From positions 1,834,501 to 1,898,500 of the forward strand of contig NZ_CP018194.1 in NCBI RefSeq assembly GCF_001889545.1: a stretch of 64,000 nucleotides of DNA, read 5' to 3'. Position numbers and translations under genes: made by a program. Positions 45,408-56,569 of this stretch are shown one piece after another. Source of the stretch: Granulibacter bethesdensis (GTDB lineage Bacteria > Pseudomonadota > Alphaproteobacteria > Acetobacterales > Acetobacteraceae). The notes below the pieces were generated by a model. It was not told where the DNA came from. It saw nothing but the letters and a program-made list of their open reading frames with translations, and did no database searches. Each line of letters opens with the position of its first letter. Position 1 is the first letter of the stretch.

Positions 45408-48400
45408 TCATCCGAACTGGCTCCGGCTGAGTGCGGAAACGCCGACCAGCGTGATCTGTGTGTTATCCGTCAATGTGAAGTGCATATTGCCGGACCCGTC
45501 CACACTCTTTGTCGCGTAGGACGCATCAACCTGTTCACCGGTGAAACCATTCAGGACCAGATGATCCGTACCAGCCGTGAAACCACTGATCGTGTCAGAG
45601 CCTCCAGCCTGACCATTGGCAAAGGCAAAGATATCAACTGACACGCTATTCGTGCTCCCGATCATCAGATAATTGCCAGTGCCGGCAAACATTACCGTGC
45701 CGTCAGCACCACCGCCATTCAGCGTCATGTTGCCGCCGGCGGCCTGCAACACATTCCCGCTCCCTGTCGCGGTCAGAACATCGCCATTCCCACCGCCAAA
45801 CGCCAGACTGTGCCCGGCAACAGAGATCTGGTTCGAACCCGCACTCCCACCAAAATACGTGCCGTTGACGCCGTTATTCACCATGATGCTGCCATTGCCG
45901 CCCTGGATCGTGTCAGCGCCTCCGCCCCCCGTGTAGAACAGCGTCGCTCCGCTCTGACCAAAGGCAAGCAGCCCACCAGCCGAACCTCCAAACAGGTTGG
46001 ACGTGCTGCCGGCGCCCGTCACGATAAACCCGCCGCCATTGCCCGCCGCGTAAGTCAGGTTACCCGCCGTGCCAAACAGGGTCGAGGCACCATCGCCACC
46101 CATAATGGTGCTCGCGCCGCCAGCCCCAATGAACATCACACCCGAAGACCCGCCAGAAATCGTCGCGTTCGAGCCAGCCGCACCAATCACGGTATTCGCG
46201 CCGGCTCCAACCGCGACATTATCCGCGCCATAGCTCCACAGAGAGTTCCCCTGGCCACTCAGCATGACGGTCGAACCACCAGTCCCTGTCAGGATCAGGT
46301 CATGACCGGCAGTAGCGTGGATTGTATCCTGACCGCGACCGCCGAAGATGGTTGCAGAACCCTCTCCATCATGGAACACAGTCGAGCCTCTGCCACCGAT
46401 CAGCAGGTCACCACTGCCAACAGCCTGCAGCACGCCACCACCGGAACCACTCGCCAGAGTATCATGGCCGGAACCGCCAATGATCGTGTCAGCCGCTGCA
46501 CCACCTGCCAGATACTGGTTCAGCGTCGTGTCCAGTTGCAGCACGATCGGAGCTGCTTCGTTTGACAGAGACAGACTGACCGAACTCGCAGAACCGCCAC
46601 CGGTCGGCTGGAACACAAGGTTCTGCAACGCCGTGGAAACCTCGGCGGACGTCCCCGTCACGCTGTAGGTCTTGCCATCCGTGCTGACTTCACCAGAACC
46701 AAGATTCGCATAGGTCCCGGCATATGCAGCATCAAAACTGAAGTTCACTTTCATGCTCGATGCAGAGCTGCCAAAATTGACGCTTTGCGCGGGCAGGATG
46801 CCACCTGTCGCATAGATCTGTGTCCCGGCACCCGCATCCTTCTTCGCAAGGAAGATACGACCGGCAACACCATCATTTGCAAAATTCAGTGTATAGCTGC
46901 TGCCGCTGCCCGTAATGACCTTGACAACACCAGGCTGACCAGTCTGTTCAACATAGGTTTCATTGCTGTAGCCAAGATCTCTCAGATCAACTGTATCGTC
47001 GCTCTGGAATCCGCTGATGGTCAGACCGGATGTCACTGCACCGTTCTGAATTGCCAGGGTCCCGCTGCCAACACCCCCGAAAGTCAGGGAGCCACTTAGA
47101 GCAGCACCAGCCTCCACTGTTACTGTACCATGGCCGGCAATTACATCATCAATCGCAACACCACCAGACGATATAATCTGACCACCGCCGGAGGTCACTG
47201 TCGTTCTGCTGGCAATGGCGCCTGACGACACGAGCTGAGTACCGCCCGCAGCCAGAGTTGTCCCGGAGGCAAGACCACCGGCTAGCAACGCCTGCGTACC
47301 ACCAGAAGCAAGGCTCGTCGCTATGGCAGAACCGCCTGCGGAAACAATCTGCAATGCAGATGCCAGAATGGACATGCCACTGACAGAAGCGCCGCTCAAG
47401 AGAACCTGCTGGCCGCCAGAACTGAAGACTGTGCTGCTGATAATCGCTCCGGACTGCACGGACTGTATGCCGCCTGCGCTCAGCACCGCTCCGGACGCAA
47501 CACCACCAGACTGCACAGACTGCACACCACCGGAGGCCAGGACCGTCGTAGTGGCAGAACCACCGTCCATGACATTCTGCAAGGCAGAAGTCAGGATAGC
47601 AGCACCGGTCACTGAAGCACCGCTCGACAAAACCTGCTGACCGCCAGAGCTGAAGACTGTGCCGCTGACAATTGCTCCGGACTGCACAAACTGTGTACCG
47701 CCTGCGCTCAACACCGTCCCGGAGGCAACACCACCGGACCGCACAGACTGCGCACCACCAGAGGCAAGGCTCGTCGCTGTGGCAGAGCCACCATCCTCAA
47801 TAAACTGTGTGGCAGAAGCAAAAATAGAAGCACTCATGACAGCGGCACCGCTCATCAGAGTTTGCTGGCTGCCGGACGTGAATACTGTGTCACTCACAAC
47901 CGCGCCAGAAGACACGATTTGTGAGGCGTCAAAACCCAGGGTCGCCGAAAGAGAAGAGCCTCCGACATCAACAATCTGTATGCCTGCTGTCAGGAGTGTC
48001 GTAGCAGAGGCAATACCACCGGAGGATATCGTCTGTATCCCGCTCGAAACACTGGCGGAGATAGAAATCCCACTTTCCAGGATGGTCTGGGCGCCACCAG
48101 AAATGCTGGCCCCCGATTCCGACCCGCCGGAAGAAATAACCTGGGAACCACCCACGCTGATCTGCGTGCCGCTGGCGACACCACCCGATATAACCTGCTG
48201 GAGACCACTTGAGGCAATCGTGGCATTGCTGGCAACACCACCAGAGGAGATGGTCTGTATCCCGCCAGAAACACTGGCGGAGATAGAAATTCCACTTCCC
48301 AGGATGGTCTGGGCGCCACCAGAAATGTTTGCCCCCCATTCCGTCCCGCCGGAAGAAATAACCTGGGAACCACCCACGCTGATCTGCGTGCTGCTGGCGA

Positions 48401-51400
48401 TACCACCCGATATGACCTGCTGGAGACCACCTGAAGCAATCGCAGCACTGCTGGCAACACCACCAATATAGATATTCTGCCAACCGCCCGAGCCAATCAG
48501 TGCACCAACACCGATACCGCCGGAGACAATATCCTGATTTGCACCCAGACTGATCTCTGCACCGCTGTCATAACCGCCTGACGAGACAGTTTGAGCACCA
48601 CCAGAACTGATCACCGTATGACTGGCAACACCACCAGACATGATATTCTGCACACCACCGGAAAGAATCTGTGCATCAACAGTGATCCCTGAAACAGATT
48701 GACTACCAGACGCATTAATCAGTGTGCTGCTGGCTGTACCACCAGAGGAGACAGTTTGCGAACCACCAGAACTGATCTGCGTCCCGGTCGTCAAGCCACC
48801 TGAAAGCACAAGCTGTGATCCGCCCGAACTGACATTTGTCTGACTTCCGATACCACCAGCATAAATCAACTGGGATGCACCGTCCCCAACCAATGTCGCG
48901 GAAACAGCAATACCAGAAACAAACTGTCTTCCACTTATAACAAGCGTAGAGCTTGCGATGCCATTTGAAAGAATATCCTGGCTACCGTAGACGCTTGCAC
49001 CTATGTCCGTTCCGGCCGCAGACACAGTCTGCGATCCACCTGTCTGTATCGTCGTTCCAGATGCAATACCGCCAGACAAAATGGTCTGCAAACCACCGGA
49101 AATTGTCGTCCCGCTGGCCATACCCCAGGAAAGGGTCTGGACGCCACCAGAAGCAATCACGGCATCATAGGAATGACCACCGCTATTAACCGTCTGGGAA
49201 CCACCAGACAGGATCAGTGCGGATGTGACATTGCCACCATCTGAAACAGCTTGCAAACCGCCTGAACTGATCGTTGCAGAGGCATCATCACCCAGAACAG
49301 TCTGAGAGCCACCAGAGCTGATTATCGCAGAGACAGCAGATCCGTTTAAAGCAACAGTTTGAACCCCTCCTGTGCTGATCACGGTTCTGGTGGCTGTACC
49401 CGACAAAAGAACAGACTGCACACCACCAGAGCTGATGACGGTCCCAGTTGTCTGACCTGTAAAGCCGACACTCTGCACACCATTCGCGCTGATTGTCGTT
49501 GAGATGGCTATGGCCTGCACGCCGACATTCTGAATGCCACCAGCACCGATCTGGGTATTGCTCGTAATAGCGCCGGAGGCAAATGTCTGCACCCCCCCAG
49601 AGCTAATCACCGCACTGATCACAATCCCACCGGAATTAATTGTCTGCGACCCACCGGAACTGATGACCGTGCTGACCACTGTACCACCGGACCCGACAGA
49701 CTGGACGCCCCCGGAACTGACTTGCGTGCCACTTGCAGAACCACCACTCAGGATGATCTGCTGACCACTGGATAGCAGAACCGTACTGGACGCCACCCCA
49801 CCTGAAGACACGAATTGCGCACCACCGGAATTTAGCGTTGCAGAAAGAGCAGATCCACCGCTCATCACATTCTGGATACCACCGGAACTGATAAATGTTC
49901 TGCTCGCTGCTCCATACAGGCTCTGCTGACCGCCGGCCTTGATCGTTGCCGAGACATCCGTACCGCCAGACAACACAGATTGTCTGCCACCCGTAAGCAG
50001 TGTACCCACGGCAGAACCGCTGGCACTAACGGTCTGCGAACCACCGACGCTGATGACAGTTGCGCTCGCAACCGCAGCCCCACTCATAACGTCCTGCTTG
50101 CCGCCGGAACTGATCAGTGCGCCGCTGGCCGTACCGTAAACAGCCTGCAAACTGCCGGAACTGATTGTTGCCGAGACATCCTTACCACCAGACAACACAG
50201 ATTGTGTGCCACCCGCCAGTATTGCGCCGACAGCAGAGCCGCCAGCACTGATCGTCTGGGAACCAGCAGAATTCAATATCGTAGCAGATGCAACACCACC
50301 TGAGGAAACGATCTGCATACCGCTTGATGCCAGGATCGTTCCAACAGCGACAGCGCCGGCAGACAATGTCTGCGAGGCAGCAGTCTGAACCGATGTACCA
50401 CTGACGGAGGCACCGCTCAGTACAATCTGCTGACCACCAGCGCTGAACACCGTTCCACTGGCAACACCACCCGCAGACACAAGCTGTGTGCCGCCGGAAG
50501 CCAGGATCGTTGCAATCGCCGAACCGCCATTACTGACAGTCTGGATGGCAGAGGTCAGAATGGATGTAGCACTGGCAGAGCCACCGCTCAGCAAGGTCTG
50601 CTGACCGCCCGAGCTCAACACCGCACCACTGGCAAGCCCACCCGCCACCACGCGCTGCGTGCCACCAGAGCTCATTACTGTGCCCGAGGCAACACCACCG
50701 GACGATATGATCTGGATGCCACCCGAAGCCAATGTCGTTGCCGCTGCAACACCGCCATTTGATACAGTCTGTGAGGCTGCTGTCAGAATGGAAGCGCCAC
50801 TGACAGAAGCACCGTTCAGCAGGGTCTGTTTACCACCGGAGCTGAAGACTGTTCCGATTACGACGCCACCAGAGGATACGATCTGACTACCGGCGCCCGT
50901 CAGCACGGCACTGACCGCACTGCCCACAACCTGTTGCTGACCAGCGCTGATCACCGTATTGCTGGCGATACCGGTGGCAAAAATTTTCTGTACAGCACCA
51001 TTACCAACAATGGTTGTGCTGCTGGCCGCACCACCACCCGACACATATTGTAAAGCCCCCGCAGACAGAAGGGAGCTGATCGCAACACCACCAAAATTTA
51101 CATTTTGCAGTGTCATATTGCCCAGAGTGGTTGCAATGGCCGAGCCACCGGAGCTGACATGCTGTGTTGCCAGACCAGCAGTCAGGATGGCACCGCTGAT
51201 CACCGCGCCGGACATGACATCCTGCTGGCCATTGCTACCAAACACGGTTCCACTGACGATGCCGCCGGAATACACGGTCTGTCGACCACCATTCGAAATG
51301 GTCGTGCCGATGGCCGTGCCACCACCCAAGACAAACTGCGTTCCCGACGTCGCAACAACAGCGCTGGTAGCCGAGCCACCACTCAGAACATTCTGTGCGC

Positions 51401-54400
51401 CATTCTGACCAATGGCAGTGCCATCCGCCGAAGCACTGGCAGAGATAATCTGCGTACCACCATTGGCCAGAACTGTCCCGGTCGCTGTCGCGCCGGAAGA
51501 CAGCGTCTGGGATGCCCCGACCAGTAGAGACAAACCACTGATTGAGACGCCGCTCAGCAAAACCTGCTGACCACCGGCGCTGAAGATGGTGTTGCTGATG
51601 ATGGCGCCTGATGACAGGAACTGCGTGCCACCGGAAAGCAAAGTGGCGGAGACCGCAGAACCGCCCATCATAACCACCTGGGAGCCGCCGGCGCTGACCT
51701 GTGCAGCGCTGGTCAGACCACCGGAGCTGATAGTCTGCAACCCGCCGGAGCTGATCTGTGCACCGCTGTCGACACCAGTCGACAGTACAGTCTGTATGCC
51801 ACCTGCGCTGATTTGTGCAGCAACTGCGACACCTCTGGAATTGACCTGCTGGCTGCCACTGAGGAGCTTCGTACCACTGGCAACGCCTCCACCCCAGATA
51901 TTCTGTGTACCACCTGCACTGATCTGCGTACCGCTGGCAACACCGGTAGAGTGAATCTGCTGAGTAGCGCCCACAAGGATGGTATCATTGGCGACACCGC
52001 CAGAGGAAACAACCTGAAAACCGCCTGAACCGATCTGGGCATTACTGGCAACACCACCGGAAAAAATATCCTGCTCGCCGCCTGAGCTAACCTGTGTGAC
52101 ACTGGCCACACCTCCAGAGGAAACATACTGGAATGCACCAAGCTGAAGCTGTGCACTGACAGCATTACCATACACATACTGGTGGCCACGGGAACCAAGC
52201 AGTCCGCCACTGGCGACGCCGCCAGCAGAAATATACTGATTACCACCAGAGATGAACTGCGTGCCACTGGCAACACCGCCGGAGGAGATGAATTGCTGTC
52301 CACCAGAGCTCAGTTGCGCAGTGTTAGCAACACCCCCCGCAGAAATCGTTTGCTGACCGCCAGAGCTGATCTGTGTACCGCTGGCGACACCACCGGAGAA
52401 AATTGCCTGCGATGCACCTGCGCTGATCTGCGCACCGCTTTCAACACCTCCATTCAAAACAGTCTGCAAGCCACCGGAACTCAATACGGTGGCAACAGCA
52501 ATACCGCCAGACGAGACGATCTGCGTGCCGCCTGATGCCAGAGTCGTGGCTGTGGCTGTTGCGCCAGACAGCGTCTGGGATGCGGCAACCTGAAGAGAGA
52601 AGCCGCTTATGGAAGCGCCATTTAGCAGAATCTGCTGGGCACCGGCATTGAACACCGTGTTGCTGAACACGGCCCCGGAAGCCAGAATCTGTGCACCGCC
52701 AGAGCTGATGACAGCAGAAACAGCCGAACCACCACCGCCGATATACTGTGAACCACCGGCACTGACCTGGGCCGCGATGTCCACACCGCCAGAAGCAATC
52801 CTTTGTATACCACCGGAACTGATGACCGTATCGCTGCCGACAGCACCGCTGAAAATACGCTGATCACCCCCCTGAAAGACCTGTGTCGCGCTGGCCAGGC
52901 TCCCCGAGTAAACATATTGCTGGCCACCGCTGCTGATCTGTGTATCAACAGCAGAACCGGAGTTAACCCACTGTATGGCGCCAGCGCTGATCTGCGTACC
53001 ACTTGCGACGCCACCATTGTAAATACTCTGGTTGGCACTGCTCAGTTGTGTCGCACTGGCAATACCGCCAAAAAGAGTCTGATCGGCCCCTGAAGCAAGC
53101 TGCGCACTGATCGCGACACCGCTGCTGTAAACATTTTGCTGGGCTGCCGAGGTAAGCCGAGTGCCGCTGGCAACACCGCCAGAATAGATCCATTGCTGAC
53201 CACTGGTGTTGAGCACCGTAGCGATTGCGACGCCACCGCTCGATATTTGTTGGCTGCCGCCAGAGGCGAGAACCGTTGCGGTTGCCGTGCCTCCGGAAGA
53301 CAGGGTCTGGGAAACCGCACTCAGAAACGACACGCCACTTGTAGACGCGCCATTCACCAGAACCTGCTGGGCACCGGCAGAGTAAACGATACCGCTGATA
53401 ACAGCCCCACCGTTCAGGAACAGACTGCCGCCAGAGCTCACCGTCGCAGACGTCGCAGAACCGCCAGACATAACAGACTGGCTGCCACCGGCACTGATCT
53501 GCGTACCGCTCGCTACGCCACCAGAGTAAACATTCTGCAAGCCACCAGAACTGATCTGCGTGCTATTTGCTACGCCGGCAGACCAAACATTCTGCAAGCC
53601 ACCAGAACTGATCTGCGTGCCACTCGTTGCACCAGTAGTCCAAACACTCTGCTGGCCACCAGAACTGACCTTCGTGCCATTCGCTATGCCGCCATACCAC
53701 ACATTCTGCTGGGCACCGAAACTGATCTGCGTGCCGCTCTCTACGCCGCCAGACCAAACATTCTGCGTGCCACCGGAACTAAGCTGCGTGCCGCTTGCTA
53801 CACCACCATATACAACATACTGCAAGCCACCAGAACTGATCTGTGTGCCACTCGCTACGCCGCCAGATACATTCTGCACGCCACCAGAACTGAGCTGCGT
53901 CCCACTCGCTACGCCGCCAGACAGAACATCCTGCAAGCCACCGGAACTGATCTGCGTCCCACTCGCTACGCCGCCAGAGGAAACAGTCTGGGAACCACCG
54001 GAGATGAGCACAGCGCCCGAGGCAATACCCCCCGAGGAAATTATCTGCACACCGGAGACGAGCGCACTGGTATCAACGCCACCCGCTGAAACACCCTGTG
54101 ACCCGCCCGCGCTGATAACCGTCGCACTGGCGGCCCCCCTCAGGTACATTACACCAGAGGACGCAATATTCGTTGCGGAAACAGAACCACCAGAATCAAC
54201 AGTCTGCGAACCTCCACTGCTGAGCCGCGTGTTGCTGGCAACGCCGCCCGCGTTAACAGCCTGCAGTCCGCCCGAGAGGACCCGCGTGCTGTTCGCGACA
54301 GCACCAGACAGAACATACTCGCTGCCAGCACTAAGGCTCGTAGCGCTGGCGCTACCGCCAGAGCTAATGATCTGCATAGCACCCGAGTAAACCTGCGCTC

Positions 54401-55934
54401 CAATAGCGCTGCCCCCTGCTGAAATGTAAGCAGTTGCCGCGCCAAAAAGATTCCCATCAGCAGCAACGCCACCCACATAAACAATCTGCGTCGTCCCTGA
54501 GTAGGCAGTCGTGCCCGCTGCCAGACCTCCAGAGGAGACAATCTGCTGGGCGCCCGATGAAAGCGTTGCCCGTCTTCCCACACCACCAGAGGAGATCGTT
54601 TGTGAAGCCCCAACAAAAGTCCGGTCGCTATCTATGGCACCACTCAGCAGAACCTGCTGCGCACCGGAACTGTAAATTGTGCCACTGGTATAGCCGCCCG
54701 ATCCGATAAATTGCGTGCCGCCCGAGCCAACGCTGGTCGCAATCGCAGAGCCACTCCCCATCACGAATTGGGAACCGCCAGCAGACACAAAGGCCGAAAT
54801 GGAAGAACCGGCACTCAAAACAATCTGGGAGCCGCCAGACGACACCAAGGCCGAAATGGCAGAACCGCCACTCGAAACAGTCTGGGAGCCACCAGAATTC
54901 AGCACAGTGCCGGAAGCGATACCGCTATTGCCAACAACCTGCGAACCACCGGAAGCCAGAATCGTCCCTGAAGCAGTGCCGGAATTACCAACCGACTGGG
55001 TGGCAGCCACCTGAAAGGACACGTTGCTGACAACGCCACCATTAACCACCACTTGCAGCGCACCGGCATTGAAAACGGTGTTACCGGCTACCCCACCTGC
55101 CTCTATGCTCTGTATGCCGCCAGAATATACGACCGCCGATGAAAGGTTATAGCCGCCACTCTGGAGCGTCTGGGTTCCCCCTGCCCTGATCTGGGCACTG
55201 ACAGCATAGCCACCACTATAAAGAATCTGCTCACCACCCGCACTGACCTGTGTAGCTGAGGCTCTAGCATTGCCGTAAACATACTGCCTTCCTCTGGAAT
55301 AAACAATTGTTCCGGTGGCTACAGACCCGGAGAGAAGCGTCTGGTTACCCCCGGAAACCCGCACATTACTGGCAGCGGCACCACTCTGTAGAACTTGCGT
55401 CGCCCGCTCATAGACAGTAGCACCTACATCAATACTACCGGAACTAACCGTCTGGCGACCACCGGAGCTAATCACCGTTCCGCTGGCTATACCGCCCGAT
55501 ACAACCGTCTGCTCACTACCACTTCCGATAATGGTAAAAGTGGCAGTACCTCCCTCCCTGACAGTCTGGCTGCTTCTATCATTAAGCTGTGTCGAAATTG
55601 TGCGGCCAGTTGAATAAACGTCCTCGATGGCAGCAAAGAACAATATTGTTCCGCTTGTATAACCACCGTTCAAGCTGACAACGGCACCTGTGCCGCTAGC
55701 CACTGTTCCAAAGGCTGAACCGCCACTAAAAACGGCCAATGTACCTCTATAAACATCATTAGTCTGCTGAATCTGCGTCCCGGTGGCATAGCCTCCGGAC
55801 TGGATATACAGCCAGGTCTGGCTTGTAATCGTAAAATCAACAGCCGAGCCGTAGACATAGCCGAGACTAGTCACAGCAGAGGACAGTGTAATACCGCTGG
55901 AGGTAACACCCGATGAAACTGTTATTTGTGCCAA
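45408..55934 (-). CDS. Giant SLS/AIDA-repeat protein with RTX-like tail (3508 aa)
   Basis: A single open frame of 10.5 kb. It starts at TTG 55934 (MAQITVSSGVTSSGITL) with AAGGGA eight bases upstream, which supports this unusual start. Some 2,950 residues are SLS units of about 19 residues (SSGGVASGTQIS, SGGSQTVSSGG); by length that is about 150 units, an estimate. A region at about 53.3-54.0 kb has highly uniform copies; the rest is more varied. The linker and RTX-like tail match the sister genes, with private variants such as GNYLMIG for GDDLMIG. No signal peptide, no barrel. An exceptionally long secreted or surface fibre is inferred, exported by a type I system encoded elsewhere and probably heptosylated. 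Confidence 0.8.
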   Translation of the reverse strand: MAQITVSSGVTSSGITLSSAVTSLGYVYGSAVDFTITSQTWLYIQSGGYATGTQIQQTNDVYRGTLAVFSGGSAFGTVASGTGAVVSLNGGYTSGTILFFAAIEDVYSTGRTISTQLNDRSSQTVREGGTATFTIIGSGSEQTVVSGGIASGTVISSGGRQTVSSGSIDVGATVYERATQVLQSGAAASNVRVSGGNQTLLSGSVATGTIVYSRGRQYVYGNARASATQVSAGGEQILYSGGYAVSAQIRAGGTQTLQSGGYNLSSAVVYSGGIQSIEAGGVAGNTVFNAGALQVVVNGGVVSNVSFQVAATQSVGNSGTASGTILASGGSQVVGNSGIASGTVLNSGGSQTVSSGGSAISALVSSGGSQIVLSAGSSISAFVSAGGSQFVMGSGSAIATSVGSGGTQFIGSGGYTSGTIYSSGAQQVLLSGAIDSDRTFVGASQTISSGGVGRRATLSSGAQQIVSSGGLAAGTTAYSGTTQIVYVGGVAADGNLFGAATAYISAGGSAIGAQVYSGAMQIISSGGSASATSLSAGSEYVLSGAVANSTRVLSGGLQAVNAGGVASNTRLSSGGSQTVDSGGSVSATNIASSGVMYLRGAASATVISAGGSQGVSAGGVDTSALVSGVQIISSGGIASGAVLISGGSQTVSSGGVASGTQISSGGLQDVLSGGVASGTQLSSGGVQNVSGGVASGTQISSGGLQYVVYGGVASGTQLSSGGTQNVWSGGVESGTQISFGAQQNVWYGGIANGTKVSSGGQQSVWTTGATSGTQISSGGLQNVWSAGVANSTQISSGGLQNVYSGGVASGTQISAGGSQSVMSGGSATSATVSSGGSLFLNGGAVISGIVYSAGAQQVLVNGASTSGVSFLSAVSQTLSSGGTATATVLASGGSQQISSGGVAIATVLNTSGQQWIYSGGVASGTRLTSAAQQNVYSSGVAISAQLASGADQTLFGGIASATQLSSANQSIYNGGVASGTQISAGAIQWVNSGSAVDTQISSGGQQYVYSGSLASATQVFQGGDQRIFSGAVGSDTVISSGGIQRIASGGVDIAAQVSAGGSQYIGGGGSAVSAVISSGGAQILASGAVFSNTVFNAGAQQILLNGASISGFSLQVAASQTLSGATATATTLASGGTQIVSSGGIAVATVLSSGGLQTVLNGGVESGAQISAGASQAIFSGGVASGTQISSGGQQTISAGGVANTAQLSSGGQQFISSGGVASGTQFISGGNQYISAGGVASGGLLGSRGHQYVYGNAVSAQLQLGAFQYVSSGGVASVTQVSSGGEQDIFSGGVASNAQIGSGGFQVVSSGGVANDTILVGATQQIHSTGVASGTQISAGGTQNIWGGGVASGTKLLSGSQQVNSRGVAVAAQISAGGIQTVLSTGVDSGAQISSGGLQTISSGGLTSAAQVSAGGSQVVMMGGSAVSATLLSGGTQFLSSGAIISNTIFSAGGQQVLLSGVSISGLSLLVGASQTLSSGATATGTVLANGGTQIISASASADGTAIGQNGAQNVLSGGSATSAVVATSGTQFVLGGGTAIGTTISNGGRQTVYSGGIVSGTVFGSNGQQDVMSGAVISGAILTAGLATQHVSSGGSAIATTLGNMTLQNVNFGGVAISSLLSAGALQYVSGGGAASSTTIVGNGAVQKIFATGIASNTVISAGQQQVVGSAVSAVLTGAGSQIVSSGGVVIGTVFSSGGKQTLLNGASVSGASILTAASQTVSNGGVAAATTLASGGIQIISSGGVASGTVMSSGGTQRVVAGGLASGAVLSSGGQQTLLSGGSASATSILTSAIQTVSNGGSAIATILASGGTQLVSAGGVASGTVFSAGGQQIVLSGASVSGTSVQTAASQTLSAGAVAVGTILASSGMQIVSSGGVASATILNSAGSQTISAGGSAVGAILAGGTQSVLSGGKDVSATISSGSLQAVYGTASGALISSGGKQDVMSGAAVASATVISVGGSQTVSASGSAVGTLLTGGRQSVLSGGTDVSATIKAGGQQSLYGAASRTFISSGGIQNVMSGGSALSATLNSGGAQFVSSGGVASSTVLLSSGQQIILSGGSASGTQVSSGGVQSVGSGGTVVSTVISSGGSQTINSGGIVISAVISSGGVQTFASGAITSNTQIGAGGIQNVGVQAIAISTTISANGVQSVGFTGQTTGTVISSGGVQSVLLSGTATRTVISTGGVQTVALNGSAVSAIISSGGSQTVLGDDASATISSGGLQAVSDGGNVTSALILSGGSQTVNSGGHSYDAVIASGGVQTLSWGMASGTTISGGLQTILSGGIASGTTIQTGGSQTVSAAGTDIGASVYGSQDILSNGIASSTLVISGRQFVSGIAVSATLVGDGASQLIYAGGIGSQTNVSSGGSQLVLSGGLTTGTQISSGGSQTVSSGGTASSTLINASGSQSVSGITVDAQILSGGVQNIMSGGVASHTVISSGGAQTVSSGGYDSGAEISLGANQDIVSGGIGVGALIGSGGWQNIYIGGVASSAAIASGGLQQVISGGIASSTQISVGGSQVISSGGTEWGANISGGAQTILGSGISISASVSGGIQTISSGGVASNATIASSGLQQVISGGVASGTQISVGGSQVISSGGSESGASISGGAQTILESGISISASVSSGIQTISSGGIASATTLLTAGIQIVDVGGSSLSATLGFDASQIVSSGAVVSDTVFTSGSQQTLMSGAAVMSASIFASATQFIEDGGSATATSLASGGAQSVRSGGVASGTVLSAGGTQFVQSGAIVSGTVFSSGGQQVLSSGASVTGAAILTSALQNVMDGGSATTTVLASGGVQSVQSGGVASGAVLSAGGIQSVQSGAIISSTVFSSGGQQVLLSGASVSGMSILASALQIVSAGGSAIATSLASGGTQALLAGGLASGTTLAAGGTQLVSSGAIASRTTVTSGGGQIISSGGVAIDDVIAGHGTVTVEAGAALSGSLTFGGVGSGTLAIQNGAVTSGLTISGFQSDDTVDLRDLGYSNETYVEQTGQPGVVKVITGSGSSYTLNFANDGVAGRIFLAKKDAGAGTQIYATGGILPAQSVNFGSSASSMKVNFSFDAAYAGTYANLGSGEVSTDGKTYSVTGTSAEVSTALQNLVFQPTGGGSASSVSLSLSNEAAPIVLQLDTTLNQYLAGGAAADTIIGGSGHDTLASGSGGGVLQAVGSGDLLIGGRGSTVFHDGEGSATIFGGRGQDTIHATAGHDLILTGTGGSTVMLSGQGNSLWSYGADNVAVGAGANTVIGAAGSNATISGGSSGVMFIGAGGASTIMGGDGASTLFGTAGNLTYAAGNGGGFIVTGAGSTSNLFGGSAGGLLAFGQSGATLFYTGGGGADTIQGGNGSIMVNNGVNGTYFGGSAGSNQISVAGHSLAFGGGNGDVLTATGSGNVLQAAGGNMTLNGGGADGTVMFAGTGNYLMIGSTNSVSVDIFAFANGQAGGSDTISGFTAGTDHLVLNGFTGEQVDASYATKSVDGSGNMHFTLTDNTQITLVGVSALSRSQFG

Positions 55935-56484
55935 GACTATAATCCCTTAAATTTTTACGCGTCAGAAATGTAAATTCGATTCGAAGGTGAACTAATATTT
56001 TATTTCTAAGTTAATTAATTTAACTTCAAACAACATAGTTTCCTTCTCAGAAAAAATATTGAACCCACAAGGCATCACACCTCACATGAGTTTGATCACT
56101 AGCATCAGACTCAGAAAGAATAATACCAAAAATTTCATTTTTTAATTAAAAATCGCGCACAGGTTGTGCTTGTACAACCACTTGCATTTGTACACTCCGC
56201 GCAAGCTAACCTCCTGCACAGGAAGCGGACCCGAAATCCTGCGCTCTTTCCCAACCACCAGGTGCAGAGCACCTGTCGAGTGGTCTCGATACCCCTACGG
56301 GCAGAACCGGCATGCATAACGGTGACACGGGAGCAGGCCGTTACAGATGTTGCCCGAGGGCCCGCAGGCTATTTTATAGAGCTGAGCATCAATAGCCGTA
56401 CCACCAGACCAAACACTGACTTCTATTGAACATAAAACCAAAATAGGAATCGCATGTTTAATGTGACGAAGCGAATTTAAAAAA
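55935..56484. other. Leader of the 3508-aa gene and copy 1 of a duplicated intergenic cassette
   Basis: About 55940-56130 is AT-rich and should hold the promoter of the giant gene. From about 56127 to 56570 the DNA repeats at about 60364-60806. The cassette contains an inverted repeat GGTTGT-GCTTGT-ACAACC near 56162, a degraded minus-strand frame (GKERRISGPLPVQEVSL...KWLYKHNLCAIFN), an SLS-like scrap (VWSGGTAIDAQLYKIAC) and the terminator. No intact gene. Confidence 0.55.
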
Positions 56485-56569
56485 ACGCCGTAGCCAGCAA
56501 TGGCTACGGCGTCTATCGCGTATCAATAACATTTTCCCTGCAATAAAAAGCAGAGTGAAGTCAGACCAT
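56127..56569. repeat. Duplicated ~440-bp intergenic cassette, copy 1
   Basis: Nearly identical to 60364-60805 at an offset of about 4,236 bases, with scattered substitutions (for example CGAGTGGTCTCGATACC against CGGGTGGTCTCGACGCC). It lies upstream of one SLS gene and directly downstream of another. Confidence 0.9.
56485..56512 (-). terminator. Terminator of the ~1234-aa SLS-RTX gene
   Basis: ACGCCGTAGCC (56485-56495) pairs with GGCTACGGCGT (56502-56512); the A run at 56479-56484 gives the minus-strand T run. Confidence 0.92.
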
